Source: Pseudoselenomonas ruminantium
GTDB lineage: Bacteria > Bacillota > Negativicutes > Selenomonadales > Selenomonadaceae
NCBI GenBank assembly: GCA_002448495.1
Contig: DJYL01000217.1
Coordinates: 1-7,334 of the forward strand
Length of the DNA: 7,334 nucleotides
Direction: 5' to 3'
The notes below the pieces were generated by a model. It was given only the letters and a program-made list of their open reading frames with translations. It had not been told where the DNA came from and did no database searches. Shown in pieces: positions 1 through 5,984 of this stretch (positions within the stretch are counted from its first letter, which is position 1; every line of letters begins with the position of its first letter). A program made the translations under genes and the position numbers.

Positions 1-154
1 GAATATCTGCCTAACTAATCTCGTAAAATACCGTGGGTCGCACGGGAATCTACGCCTGTGGAGAGAGTGTAAGTCGCTGCAACTCTTCGGAGTCAGTGGT
101 GCTGTTCTCGTGGAAGCAGGAAGCTCCCGCCTCTATAGGCGGGGGTACGTTCAC
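1..154 (+). mobile_element. Right end of an IS200/IS605-family (TnpB-type) element, partial
   Basis: The segment ends in a GC-rich hairpin (124-132 pairing with 137-145, loop 133-136) followed by GTACGTTCAC, the arrangement I know from right ends of IS200/IS605 and IS1341-type elements, where a subterminal hairpin precedes a TTCAC-like end. Reading from 33 in that frame gives a peptide beginning VGRTGIYACGE and later SWKQEAP, which resembles the C-terminal tails of TnpB proteins, but stops at 12-14 and 24-26 lie just upstream in the same frame, so the true tnpB stop cannot be placed. The element body lies left of the window. The boundary at about 154 is inferred from the TTCAC end and from the neighbouring lacI-type gene, whose stop codon (151-153) falls inside the element. 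The assignment rests on pattern memory, not on an alignment. Confidence 0.55.
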
Positions 155-172
155 TCGGCAACATTTTCGGCA
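1..172 (+). ncRNA. Candidate omegaRNA (TnpB guide RNA) 3' scaffold plus guide
   Basis: In TnpB systems the guide RNA is made from the 3' end of tnpB and the element's right end, and the guide is the flanking DNA just past the end. Here the putative scaffold contains several small hairpins: CCGTG/CACGG (31-35 with 41-45), ACTC/GAGT closed by a C(UUCG)G tetraloop (82-93), and the terminal hairpin 124-145. If the element ends at 154, the guide would start at 155 (TCGGCAACATTTTCGG and onward) and would read antisense into the 3' end of the LacI-type gene. The 5' end of the RNA is outside the window or unknown. Structure is seen; function is inferred. Confidence 0.4.
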
Positions 173-1167
173 ATGCGGATTTCGTTGCGCATGATATAAG
201 CGGTTTTTTCCGGCAGGCTGCCGTTGACCAGATAGTCGAACATCACCTGCATGGCGCGGCGGCCCTGCTGATGGGGATGCTGGTAAAGGGCGGCCTTGAT
301 GAGCCCCTTTTTCATCATGTCGATGGTGGAAGGGATGGTGTCGAAGGCTACGATGGTGATATCCGTCCTGTCTGTTGCCTGAATAGCCCGGGCTGTGCCG
401 TAGCCGCCGGAAGATACCACAAAGATGGCATTGATTTCCGGATGTTCGGTTATAAGTTTGCGGGCAGCTTCGTAGGCCTGCATATCATCATCGGCGGTTT
501 CTTCGACCCCCAGCAAAGCAAAATCAGGCTGGCTTTGCATCACTTCCTGAAAGCCTTGCAGGCGCTGCTGATGTCCGAGCATATTGCGTGAACCCAAAAG
601 AACACCGGCCTTCAGGGGGGCAGGACAAATCATCTTTAAGAGAGCCGCGGCAGTGCGGCCCCCTTGTGGATAGTCGCTGCCCACATAGCAATGGCGGTGG
701 GACTCTACATCATTATTGAGGGTCACGACAAACAGGCCGTCGTCTACACATTTATTAATCTTGTCAATTACTTTGGGGTCATTGACGGGATTGATGATAA
801 GGCCGCTGATTTTATCCTTCAGTTCATCGATAATGCGGCATTGTTCTTCCGCATCAAAGCCTTTCATGCTGCGCCAGATGACCTCCATGCCGTAAGAGGA
901 AAAGCGTTCGGCAGCACGGCGCATGGTAGCGAGCACATCATCAAAGAATTGTACCCCTTCGGAGGCAATCAGCACCCCCACCACGGGGTGTTTTTTGCGG
1001 GCGGCCAAAGCCTTGCCCGCCGGATTGGGGCGGTAGTTGAGCTTTTTGGCCATTTCCACGATGAGTTTTTCCTTCTCCGGCTTCACGTTGCCCCGCTTGT
1101 TCAGCACTCTGTCCACGGTGCCGCGGGATACACCGCACAGTTCCGCGATTTGCTTGATTGTAACCAT
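151..1167 (-). CDS. LacI-family transcriptional regulator with a sugar-binding-protein-like sensor domain
   Basis: This is a 338-residue DNA-binding regulator of the LacI/GalR type. Residues 3-23 form the helix-turn-helix, with recognition helix SRGTVDRVLN (most family members have TVSRVLN). The hinge helix is around PNPAGKALAA (47-56), with the leucine expected to wedge into the operator. Residues 60-338 are a periplasmic-binding-protein-like effector domain (starting VVGVLIASEG, later FDTIPSTIDMMKKG and QHPHQQGRRAM), suggesting a sugar-like ligand. The start at 1167 is chosen because the domain begins there and the length then fits the family; an upstream ATG at 1254 would add 29 unrelated residues and lies upstream of the likely promoter. 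The stop codon lies inside the adjoining IS end, so the last one or two residues may differ from the ancestral protein. Its target genes are not evident here. Confidence 0.88.
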   Translation of the reverse strand: MVTIKQIAELCGVSRGTVDRVLNKRGNVKPEKEKLIVEMAKKLNYRPNPAGKALAARKKHPVVGVLIASEGVQFFDDVLATMRRAAERFSSYGMEVIWRSMKGFDAEEQCRIIDELKDKISGLIINPVNDPKVIDKINKCVDDGLFVVTLNNDVESHRHCYVGSDYPQGGRTAAALLKMICPAPLKAGVLLGSRNMLGHQQRLQGFQEVMQSQPDFALLGVEETADDDMQAYEAARKLITEHPEINAIFVVSSGGYGTARAIQATDRTDITIVAFDTIPSTIDMMKKGLIKAALYQHPHQQGRRAMQVMFDYLVNGSLPEKTAYIMRNEIRIAENVAE

Positions 1168-1204
1168 TTCCCTATCCCATCCTTTGCGTGATTCATCAAT
1201 TATG

Positions 1205-1233
1205 ATATTACTATATTCGGAGGGAAAAGGCAA
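1205..1233 (-). promoter_or_regulatory. Promoter of the LacI-type regulator, with possible operator
   Basis: On the minus strand, a -35 box TTGCCT (1233-1228), a 17-base spacer and a -10 box TAATAT (1210-1205) match a sigma-70-type promoter. They lie about 40 bases before the start codon at 1167. Just downstream, overlapping the last base of the -10, is a near-palindrome TCATAATTGATGA (1205-1193). It could be an operator for autoregulation, which LacI-family proteins often show; that is inference. Confidence 0.55.
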
Positions 1234-1280
1234 AATCCTGCCGTGCTCGTGCAAAAAAATGATGTCATAATACCTATTAC

Positions 1281-1325
1281 GTGCCGAAAGGCTGTCGCAG
1301 CTTCGCTGTGACAGCCTTTCGGCAC
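1281..1325 (-). terminator. Long hairpin after panD, probable transcription terminator
   Basis: Arms of 20 bases (1281-1300 and 1306-1325) pair with one imperfect position (G-U on the plus strand, A-C on the minus strand). The hairpin lies 31 bases past the panD stop and before the lacI-type promoter. It has no U-run directly after it on the minus strand (a run of seven T occurs about 20 bases later), so it is not a textbook terminator. Its position best fits ending the pan operon transcript. Confidence 0.5.
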
Positions 1326-1356
1326 TAGTTGCTTATACCTTTTTATTCGTTTTTAT

Positions 1357-1740
1357 TTAGGCAGTTTGACCGTGATACTCTACGGTGCGGACTTCTTTTA
1401 CTTTGTTCTGTTCATCTACCATAACTACTTTTGGTTTATGTGTCCGGCCTTCTTCTTCGGTGAACAGGGCATAGGCCATAATGATGACGATATCGCCCGG
1501 CTGGGCAAGGCGGGCAGCGGCACCGTTCAGGCAGATGACACCGGAACCGCGTGGGCCGGGGATGGTATAGGTTTCGAGTCTGGCGCCGTTGTTGTTGTCC
1601 ACGACCTGCACGCGCTCGTTGGGCAGGATGCCGGCCTTTTCCATAAGGTCTTCGTCAATGGTAATGCTGCCCATATAAGCAAGATTGGCCTCTGTGACAG
1701 TCGCGCAGTGAATTTTTCCTTTGAGCATATTTAAGAGCAT
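1357..1740 (-). CDS. panD: Aspartate 1-decarboxylase proenzyme (PanD)
   Basis: This 127-residue protein is the pyruvoyl enzyme that decarboxylates L-aspartate to beta-alanine for pantothenate synthesis in the cytoplasm. The self-cleavage site Gly24-Ser25 is present (AYMGSITID); Ser25 would become the pyruvoyl group after cleavage into a small beta and a larger alpha chain. Residues known to matter in the E. coli enzyme are conserved at the same positions: Lys9, His11, Arg54, Thr57 and Tyr58. The length is normal and the start (MLLNMLKGK) matches the family N-terminus. An AAAGGA ribosome binding site lies about 10 bases upstream. It is the last gene of the minus-strand operon, 18 bases after panC, and makes the second substrate for PanC. 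Confidence 0.97.
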   Translation of the reverse strand: MLLNMLKGKIHCATVTEANLAYMGSITIDEDLMEKAGILPNERVQVVDNNNGARLETYTIPGPRGSGVICLNGAAARLAQPGDIVIIMAYALFTEEEGRTHKPKVVMVDEQNKVKEVRTVEYHGQTA

Positions 1741-1758
1741 GATTATGGAGTCCTTTCG

Positions 1759-2607
1759 TCAAGCGGTGAGAATTACGTTATCAATCAGGCGGGTCTTGCC
1801 GATTTTTACGGCAATGGCCAGCAGCGTGTCCTCGTTTACTTCCGTCAGCGGTTTGAGGGACGGATAGGCATAGGCTTTTACATAGTCGATAGAAGCCAGC
1901 GGTTCTTTGCTGATTTCGTCTTTGACGATATTTTCCAGCGTGCTTATATGCGTTTCCCCTTGAGCAAAAGCGGCTTTGGCTTCTTTCAGGCTGCGGGAGA
2001 GGACGAGGGCGGCTGTTTTTTCTTCTGCGGACAGATAGGTATTGCGGGAACTGCGGGCAAGGCCGCTTTCTTCGCGGGCAATGGGCACCATGTGGATATG
2101 CACATTGATGTTGAGGTCTTCCACAAAACGACGGATAACCGTGACCTGCTGGGCATCTTTCTGCCCGAAGAAGGCTTCATCTGCGCGGGAAAGGTTGATG
2201 AGTTTGGTGACAACTGTAGCCACCCCGCGGAAATGGCCGGGGCGCTGGGCACCGCAGAGCTTATGCGTGATATCGCCGTCCACGTTGACATAGGTGCAGT
2301 AGCCTTCCGGATACATTTCAGATGGTTCCGGATGGAAGACCGCATCGACATTTACGCTTTCGAGTTTTTCGCAGTCGGCGGTGAACTGACGCGGGTAGGC
2401 ATCATAGTCTTCATTGGGGCCAAACTGGGTGGGATTGACAAAGACCGAAGCGATGACGATATCGCATTTTTCACGGGCGGCGCGCATTAAGGTAAGATGA
2501 CCTTCGTGCAGGGCACCCATGGTCGGCACAAGGCCGATGACCTTGCCCTGCGCTTTTGCGTTGGCGGCATATTTTTTTATTTCGTTAATCGTAGTTAAGA
2601 TTTCCAT
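1759..2607 (-). CDS. panC: Pantothenate synthetase (pantoate--beta-alanine ligase, PanC)
   Basis: This 282-residue cytoplasmic enzyme condenses pantoate with beta-alanine using ATP, through a pantoyl-adenylate intermediate. Visible signatures in order are: the nucleotide-binding stretch PTMGALHEGH (28-37, with the HxGH motif at 34-37), VFVNPTQFG (55-63) with YPR (71-73), GHFRGVATVVTKL (124-136), FFGQKDAQQ (146-154) and the SSRN loop (185-188). In that last region most family members have an acidic residue where this one has Ser180 (REESGLARSSRN); I would not expect loss of activity. A good AAGGAGA ribosome binding site sits 6 bases upstream. It lies 11 bases after the transporter gene and 18 bases before panD, so the three are almost certainly one operon. 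Confidence 0.97.
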   Translation of the reverse strand: MEILTTINEIKKYAANAKAQGKVIGLVPTMGALHEGHLTLMRAAREKCDIVIASVFVNPTQFGPNEDYDAYPRQFTADCEKLESVNVDAVFHPEPSEMYPEGYCTYVNVDGDITHKLCGAQRPGHFRGVATVVTKLINLSRADEAFFGQKDAQQVTVIRRFVEDLNINVHIHMVPIAREESGLARSSRNTYLSAEEKTAALVLSRSLKEAKAAFAQGETHISTLENIVKDEISKEPLASIDYVKAYAYPSLKPLTEVNEDTLLAIAVKIGKTRLIDNVILTA

Positions 2608-2618
2608 GTAGTTCTCCT

Positions 2619-3566
2619 TTATTCGACACAGGGATTAAATTCGTTTTTTTGTTCATCACGGCGTACGCAGAAGTTGGCTACGAGCGAGCCGGAGACATTG
2701 TGCCAGACGCTGAAGATGGCACCGGGCAGGGCGGCGGCGGGGTTAAAGTACATGACGGCAAGGCTGGCGGCCATGCCGGAGTTCTGCATACCCACTTCAA
2801 TAGCCACTGTACGGGCTTTGCGGCTGTCCAAATGCAGCAGACGGGCGGCTATAAAGCCCAGGGCAAGGCCGAAGGCATTGTGCAGGATGACGATAACCGC
2901 CATGGTAAGACCGACTGTTGCCAGTTTGCTTGCGGAGAGTGCCACCACACAGCCGACCAGCAAAACGATGCAGACTACCGATACCAAAGGCATGGCAGGC
3001 ATAATTCTCTGTGTTGTTTCGGCCATAAAGTGATGTACCAGCAGGCCGAGAATGACCGGTGCCAGTACCATCTGGGCAATGGAAATCATCATGGACATGA
3101 AGGAAATGTCAATCCATGCGCCCGCGAGGAAATAGGTCAGTGCCGGCGTTACGATGGGCGCTAAAAGTGTCGTAGTCATGGTCATGGATACGGAGAGCGC
3201 TACATCACCGCGAGCCAGATAGGCGATAACATTGGACGCTGTACCGCCGGGGCAGGTGCCTACGAGAATAACGCCAATCGCCAGTTCGGGCGGCAGGGCA
3301 AAGACCTTGACCAGAGCCAGCGCGACGAGCGGCATAATGATAAACTGGGCAGCTACGCCGATGGCTACCTCTCTGGGGTGTTGAAGAACCCGCTGAAAGT
3401 CCTCCACTTTCAGCGTCATGCCCATGCCGAACATGACAATGCCCAGCATCCATGAAACATAAGGCCCAACCCAGGTCAGCGTTTCCGGGCGCCATGCACC
3501 GAGAATCCCGATGGCAACCACGAGCAGAGCAAGATTGTCGACAATTTTTTTAATGATTTTTTGCAC
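2619..3566 (-). CDS. BASS-family (bile acid:sodium symporter) membrane transporter, PanS-like
   Basis: This 315-residue integral membrane protein has about nine or ten hydrophobic segments along its length. Family signatures include MFGMGMTL (45-52), the CPGGTASN motif (105-112) at the crossover region, and EVGMQNSG (257-264), which carries the acidic and glutamine residues of the sodium-binding region in structurally known relatives. BASS proteins move organic anions with sodium. One branch, PanS of Salmonella, is reported to transport ketopantoate or pantoate. Being the first gene of an operon with panC and panD makes a pantoate-type substrate the best guess here; the substrate itself is inferred. 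The start is GTG at 3566, set by an excellent ribosome binding site. The frame stays open for another 40 codons upstream to an ATG at 3686, but that would run through the leader terminator. Confidence 0.9.
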   Translation of the reverse strand: MQKIIKKIVDNLALLVVAIGILGAWRPETLTWVGPYVSWMLGIVMFGMGMTLKVEDFQRVLQHPREVAIGVAAQFIIMPLVALALVKVFALPPELAIGVILVGTCPGGTASNVIAYLARGDVALSVSMTMTTTLLAPIVTPALTYFLAGAWIDISFMSMMISIAQMVLAPVILGLLVHHFMAETTQRIMPAMPLVSVVCIVLLVGCVVALSASKLATVGLTMAVIVILHNAFGLALGFIAARLLHLDSRKARTVAIEVGMQNSGMAASLAVMYFNPAAALPGAIFSVWHNVSGSLVANFCVRRDEQKNEFNPCVE

Positions 3567-3573
3567 AAAAAAA

Positions 3574-3580
3574 CCTCCTT
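3574..3580 (-). promoter_or_regulatory. Ribosome binding site that fixes a GTG start
   Basis: AAGGAGG on the minus strand lies seven bases (all T) before the GTG at 3566-3564. It is a near-perfect Shine-Dalgarno sequence and places the transporter start there instead of at the in-frame ATG at 3686. Confidence 0.85.
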
Positions 3581-3603
3581 GCAGATGAAAACGTATTTTT
3601 GGC

Positions 3604-3668
3604 AAAAGAAAAAGGCCGGAAAGCACGCACGTTCCGTAAAGGAACGGCAAAGATGCTTTCACAGCCTT
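3604..3668 (-). terminator. Intrinsic terminator in the pan-operon leader (attenuator)
   Basis: On the minus strand the RNA can fold as a long stem: AAGGC (3668-3664) with GCCUU (3616-3612), GAAAGCA (3660-3654) with UGCUUUC (3625-3619), and CGUUCC (3646-3641) with GGAACG (3635-3630), with small internal loops. The U-run starts at 3613 (five U, C, four U). It ends 38 bases before the transporter's GTG. No minus-strand gene precedes it within at least several hundred bases, so it most likely acts by premature termination of the pan transcript. Confidence 0.75.
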
Positions 3669-3705
3669 GTGGTTTACTGATTGCATGGAAATAACCTTAA
3701 ATAAA

Positions 3706-3760
3706 GCATATCCCCTAAAGCCGTCCCGGTTTCTGACAATCCGGGCAGTTTCCTTTATGC
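3706..3760 (-). promoter_or_regulatory. Candidate riboswitch-like aptamer domain in the pan-operon leader
   Basis: The minus-strand RNA can form a compact nested fold: closing stem GCAUA (3760-3756) with UAUGC (3710-3706), a short AAG/CUU helix (3755-3753 with 3720-3718), a purine-rich internal loop (GAAA on the 5' side), CUG with CGG and one bulged A, then CCCGG (3745-3741) with CCGGG (3729-3725) capped by an 11-base loop. AUGCUUU (3709-3703), which includes the 3' strand of the closing stem, can instead pair over seven bases with AAAGCAU (3659-3653), the 5' arm of the terminator. I do not recognise a known class from the sequence. A described RNA class called the pan motif occurs upstream of panB/C/D genes and should be compared. 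Folding was done by eye. Confidence 0.5.
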
Positions 3761-3792
3761 GTTGCGTTAAGATTAATCCGGTTCATAAAAGT

Positions 3793-3832
3793 ATGACTCA
3801 CAGCAATGATGTCATCTTTTGCCATGAGTCAT
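3793..3832. repeat. 40-bp dyad with TGA-TCA half-sites at the pan-operon start
   Basis: The arms 3793-3806 and 3819-3832 are inverted repeats (outer ATGACTCA/TGAGTCAT, inner GCAA/TTGC). The two positions between them mismatch on the plus strand but become G-U pairs in minus-strand RNA. Inside the 12-base loop is TGATGTCA (3807-3814), so three TGA-TCA palindromic cores occur within 38 bases (3794-3800, 3807-3814, 3825-3831). The dyad begins right at the predicted -10 box, so it could be a protein operator, a 5' RNA hairpin, or both. Confidence 0.55.
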
Positions 3833-3860
3833 ATTTTAGCACTTATGTGGTGATTGGTAA
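3833..3860 (-). promoter_or_regulatory. Promoter of the transporter-panC-panD operon
   Basis: A -35-like TTACCA (3860-3855), a 16-base spacer and a -10 box TAAAAT (3838-3833) lie on the minus strand. They predict a start near 3825 and a leader of about 260 bases before the GTG at 3566. Confidence 0.45.
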
Positions 3861-3920
3861 AGGGGTGCGTTTATACGCTGAAGCTGTTTGCGGAGTGCTG
3901 GATTATTGGCTGCTTAGGAC

Positions 3921-3949
3921 TTTATGAAGCTAAAGGTTTGTGGTATAAT
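3921..3949 (+). promoter_or_regulatory. Promoter of the decayed transposase-like gene
   Basis: A consensus -10 box TATAAT (3944-3949) is preceded by TGG, giving an extended -10. A weak -35 (TTTATG, 3921-3926) lies 17 bases before it. A ribosome binding site AAGGAG (3962-3967) and ATG (3977) follow, so the expression signals survive although the gene behind them is broken. Confidence 0.6.
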
Positions 3950-3976
3950 TCAAGCAAGAGGAAGGAGTCGCGATTG

Positions 3977-4518
3977 ATGCAAGGTAACCAAACTCCAGCA
4001 GAAGAACTGATGGGGTTCAAGAAACAGAATTCAGCGGTTCAGATTATAGCGAAGTCAAGAAGGTCTACACCATTTGGATATGCATGGAATCTCCCACGGA
4101 CAAGAGCATCATCAATCACTATCGCATGACTGAGCATCATCTGGTGGGAAAATACAAAGAGCCTCAAGAAAATTATGACCTGCTTAATATCGTGATGGTA
4201 TATCTGGCACCGGGGCCTGTGCGGAATCGGATGCTGTCCATGCTGCAGGTGATATTCCAGGAAACCAATAAATCAGCAGAAGAGAAGAGCAAAATCCTCA
4301 AGAAGAAATTCGATATTGAAGTTACGGCTGAGATGGAAGAGGAGCTGAGAACGATGTGCAATTTGAGTGAAGGCATTTATGAGCGTGGTGCGGAAAACAA
4401 GACTATTGAAATAATAAATAATCTTTGGGAAAAGGGCATGGATATTGAGTTCATCAAGGATGTTACAAAGTGGACAGAAGAAAAGATTATGAAGGTAGTC
4501 AAGAAAGATAAGAACTGA
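3977..4518 (+). pseudogene. Remnant of a PD-(D/E)XK nuclease-family transposase (Rpn-like)
   Basis: A ribosome binding site and ATG at 3977 open a frame (MQGNQTPAEEL...) that does not match what follows. Real coding sequence resumes one frame over, readable from 3988 to the TGA at 4516-4518. It begins around QETEFSGSDYSEVKKVYTIW and runs through YKEPQENYDLLN to MCNLSEGIYERG and a lysine-rich end. That pattern is the C-terminal half of PD-(D/E)XK nuclease-family transposases, which are common as multicopy genes in Firmicutes. The N-terminal nuclease core, usually well over 100 residues, is missing, so an internal deletion with frame change near 4005-4020 is likely. A 144-residue product from the ATG at 4084 is formally possible, but that ATG has no ribosome binding site. 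An intact terminator follows. Confidence 0.7.
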
Positions 4519-4526
4519 TGATAGAT

Positions 4527-4556
4527 GGCGCATGGTGCTATGCCATGCGTCTTTTT
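4527..4556 (+). terminator. Intrinsic terminator after the transposase remnant
   Basis: A nine-pair stem GGCGCATGG (4527-4535) with CCATGCGTC (4543-4551), including one G-U pair, has a seven-base loop and is followed by five T. It starts nine bases past the stop codon. Confidence 0.85.
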
Positions 4557-4570
4557 GATAGGAGATAGAC

Positions 4571-4669
4571 TTGAAGGTACTGAATTTTTATGGTGGTGCT
4601 GGCATTGGGTATACGGTTATCTCTCCGTGGGAGACAGACAAGGTGTTGCTGGACTTGAAGATGAAATGA
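4571..4669 (+). CDS. Small ORF of unknown function upstream of dinB
   Basis: A TTG start at 4571 has a well-placed ribosome binding site (AGGAG at 4560-4564, six bases away) and encodes 32 residues, beginning MKVLNFYGGAGIGYTV. I do not recognise it. After its TGA (4667-4669) the same frame stays open for 16 more codons (GANDTYLMKIVRDDNG) and ends at 4720, overlapping the dinB start by eight bases. It could be a small gene interrupted by one stop, a leftover of a larger gene, or a leader peptide for dinB. There is no membrane segment or obvious domain. Confidence 0.35.
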   Translation: MKVLNFYGGAGIGYTVISPWETDKVLLDLKMK

Positions 4670-4712
4670 GGAGCAAATGATACTTATCTGATGAAGATTG
4701 TGAGGGATGACA

Positions 4713-5924
4713 ATGGCTGAACGCCTTATCCTCCATATGGATATGGACTGCTTCTTTGCAGCAGTGGAGCAAAGGGACAATCCGGAATTGCGGGGAAAGC
4801 CCGTCATAGTTGGTGGCCTGTCCTCCAGAGGTGTGGTGTCAACAGCATCATATGAGGCTAGAAAATACGGCGTACATTCAGCCATGCCCATGGCTTTGGC
4901 AAAGCGGAAGTGTCCGCAGGGCATATTTCTGACGGGCAATTACCCTCAATACAAGGCAGTATCAGCACAAATTTTTGAGATTCTGAGCCGGTTCTCGCCT
5001 TTGGTAGAGCCACTTTCTATTGATGAAGGCTTTCTGGATATCACGGGGATGGAACGGTTTGTTCAGGGGAATCCTAGAAGCTATGGCATGAAGTTGAAGC
5101 AAACCATACTGGCAGAAACGGGATTGATAGCTTCCGTGGGGATTGCGCCCAATAAGTTTCTGGCAAAGCTGGCATCAGATCTGGAAAAGCCGGATGGCCT
5201 TGTTGTCATTCGGCAGAAGGATATTCAACGCATTCTTTGGCCATTGCCTATATCTAGAATCTGGGGCGTTGGCAAGAAGACAGAAGCAAGGCTGGCTTCT
5301 TTTGGGTACAGGTACATAGGAGATATTGCCAAGGCTGGAAAGGATGTACTGCAAAAGCAGGTAGGGGAAAGACTGGCGCAGCATCTTGTGGAACTGGCAA
5401 ATGGCAGGGATGACCGTCCTGTGGAGTCGGAACGGGAAGTACAATCTATTGGCAAAGAAACCACCTTCGAGGAAGATTTGAAATCCAGGCAGGAGGCAGA
5501 GCATCATCTGCTTTACCTGTCCGCTCAGGTAGGCTGGAGGCTGCGCCGCAGTGGCAAGAATGCTCATACTGTGCAGATAAAGATAAGGCTGGGAGACTTT
5601 TCTACCTTCACGCGCCAGAAAACTCTTTCAGATGCGATTTGCTATGATGAGGACATCTTTAAGGAAGCAAAAGATCTCTTTAGGGCATTTGCCTTTCCTT
5701 ACGGCAGCGGCATACGTCTGCTGGGGGTAAGTTGCAGCGGCTTTGATGCACCCAGCGAGATTTCGCTGTTTGAGATGGAAACCAAGCAAAAGAAGGAACG
5801 CCTTTACACAGCGATTGACAAAATTAAGGCGAGGTTTGGGGAAGATAAGATTGTCCATTTAGGAGAATCGAAGGTGTTGAAGAAGATAGAATCTTCACTT
5901 GATGAGAATGACGAGCGACATTGA
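4713..5924 (+). CDS. dinB: Y-family DNA polymerase IV (DinB)
   Basis: This 403-residue translesion DNA polymerase copies past damaged bases with low fidelity. The catalytic carboxylates are Asp10 (HMDMDCFFAAVE) and Asp104-Glu105 (LSIDEG). The steric-gate aromatic residue is Phe15. Palm and fingers motifs include STASYEARKYGV (43-54) and VGIAPNKFLAKLASD (142-156). A helix-hairpin-helix lies around IWGVGKKTEARL (183-194), and the little-finger domain starts near QSIGKETTFEEDL (244-256). EISLF (349-353) near the C-terminus fits a beta-clamp-binding motif. The ATG at 4713 is preferred over the one at 4707 because GAGGG (4702-4706) would otherwise touch the start codon. I found no clear LexA box upstream and no strong terminator after it. 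Confidence 0.95.
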   Translation: MAERLILHMDMDCFFAAVEQRDNPELRGKPVIVGGLSSRGVVSTASYEARKYGVHSAMPMALAKRKCPQGIFLTGNYPQYKAVSAQIFEILSRFSPLVEPLSIDEGFLDITGMERFVQGNPRSYGMKLKQTILAETGLIASVGIAPNKFLAKLASDLEKPDGLVVIRQKDIQRILWPLPISRIWGVGKKTEARLASFGYRYIGDIAKAGKDVLQKQVGERLAQHLVELANGRDDRPVESEREVQSIGKETTFEEDLKSRQEAEHHLLYLSAQVGWRLRRSGKNAHTVQIKIRLGDFSTFTRQKTLSDAICYDEDIFKEAKDLFRAFAFPYGSGIRLLGVSCSGFDAPSEISLFEMETKQKKERLYTAIDKIKARFGEDKIVHLGESKVLKKIESSLDENDERH

Positions 5925-5984
5925 GTTGCTTTTAGTATAAGGCGGGGAGGCAGGGCAATAATGGAGTTTGGGAGCCTAACTTCT

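Noticed and set aside
124..145. Hairpin after the lacI-type gene as its intrinsic terminator
   Set aside because: On the minus strand there is no T-run after the stem; the context fits an IS right-end hairpin better, although it could still weaken transcription.
664..1191. Long plus-strand open frame opposite the LacI-type gene
   Set aside because: It is antisense to a clear family protein, has no ribosome binding site, and its translation shows no domain. The same applies to the plus-strand frames at 271-591, 1366-1734, 1948-2490 and 2649-3164.
3567..3833. T-box leader for the pan operon
   Set aside because: The length and terminator fit, but I find no T-box consensus (AGGGTGGNACCGCG) before the terminator, and the genes are not amino-acid or tRNA-charging genes.
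3667..3927. Plus-strand frames of 86 and 91 residues upstream of the transposase remnant
   Set aside because: They run through the pan-operon leader structures and promoters, lack ribosome binding sites and look like no protein; the structured minus-strand leader explains the region better.
4667..4720. The in-frame TGA as a selenocysteine codon
   Set aside because: No stable hairpin of the bacterial SECIS type follows the TGA, and the small ORF resembles no selenoprotein.
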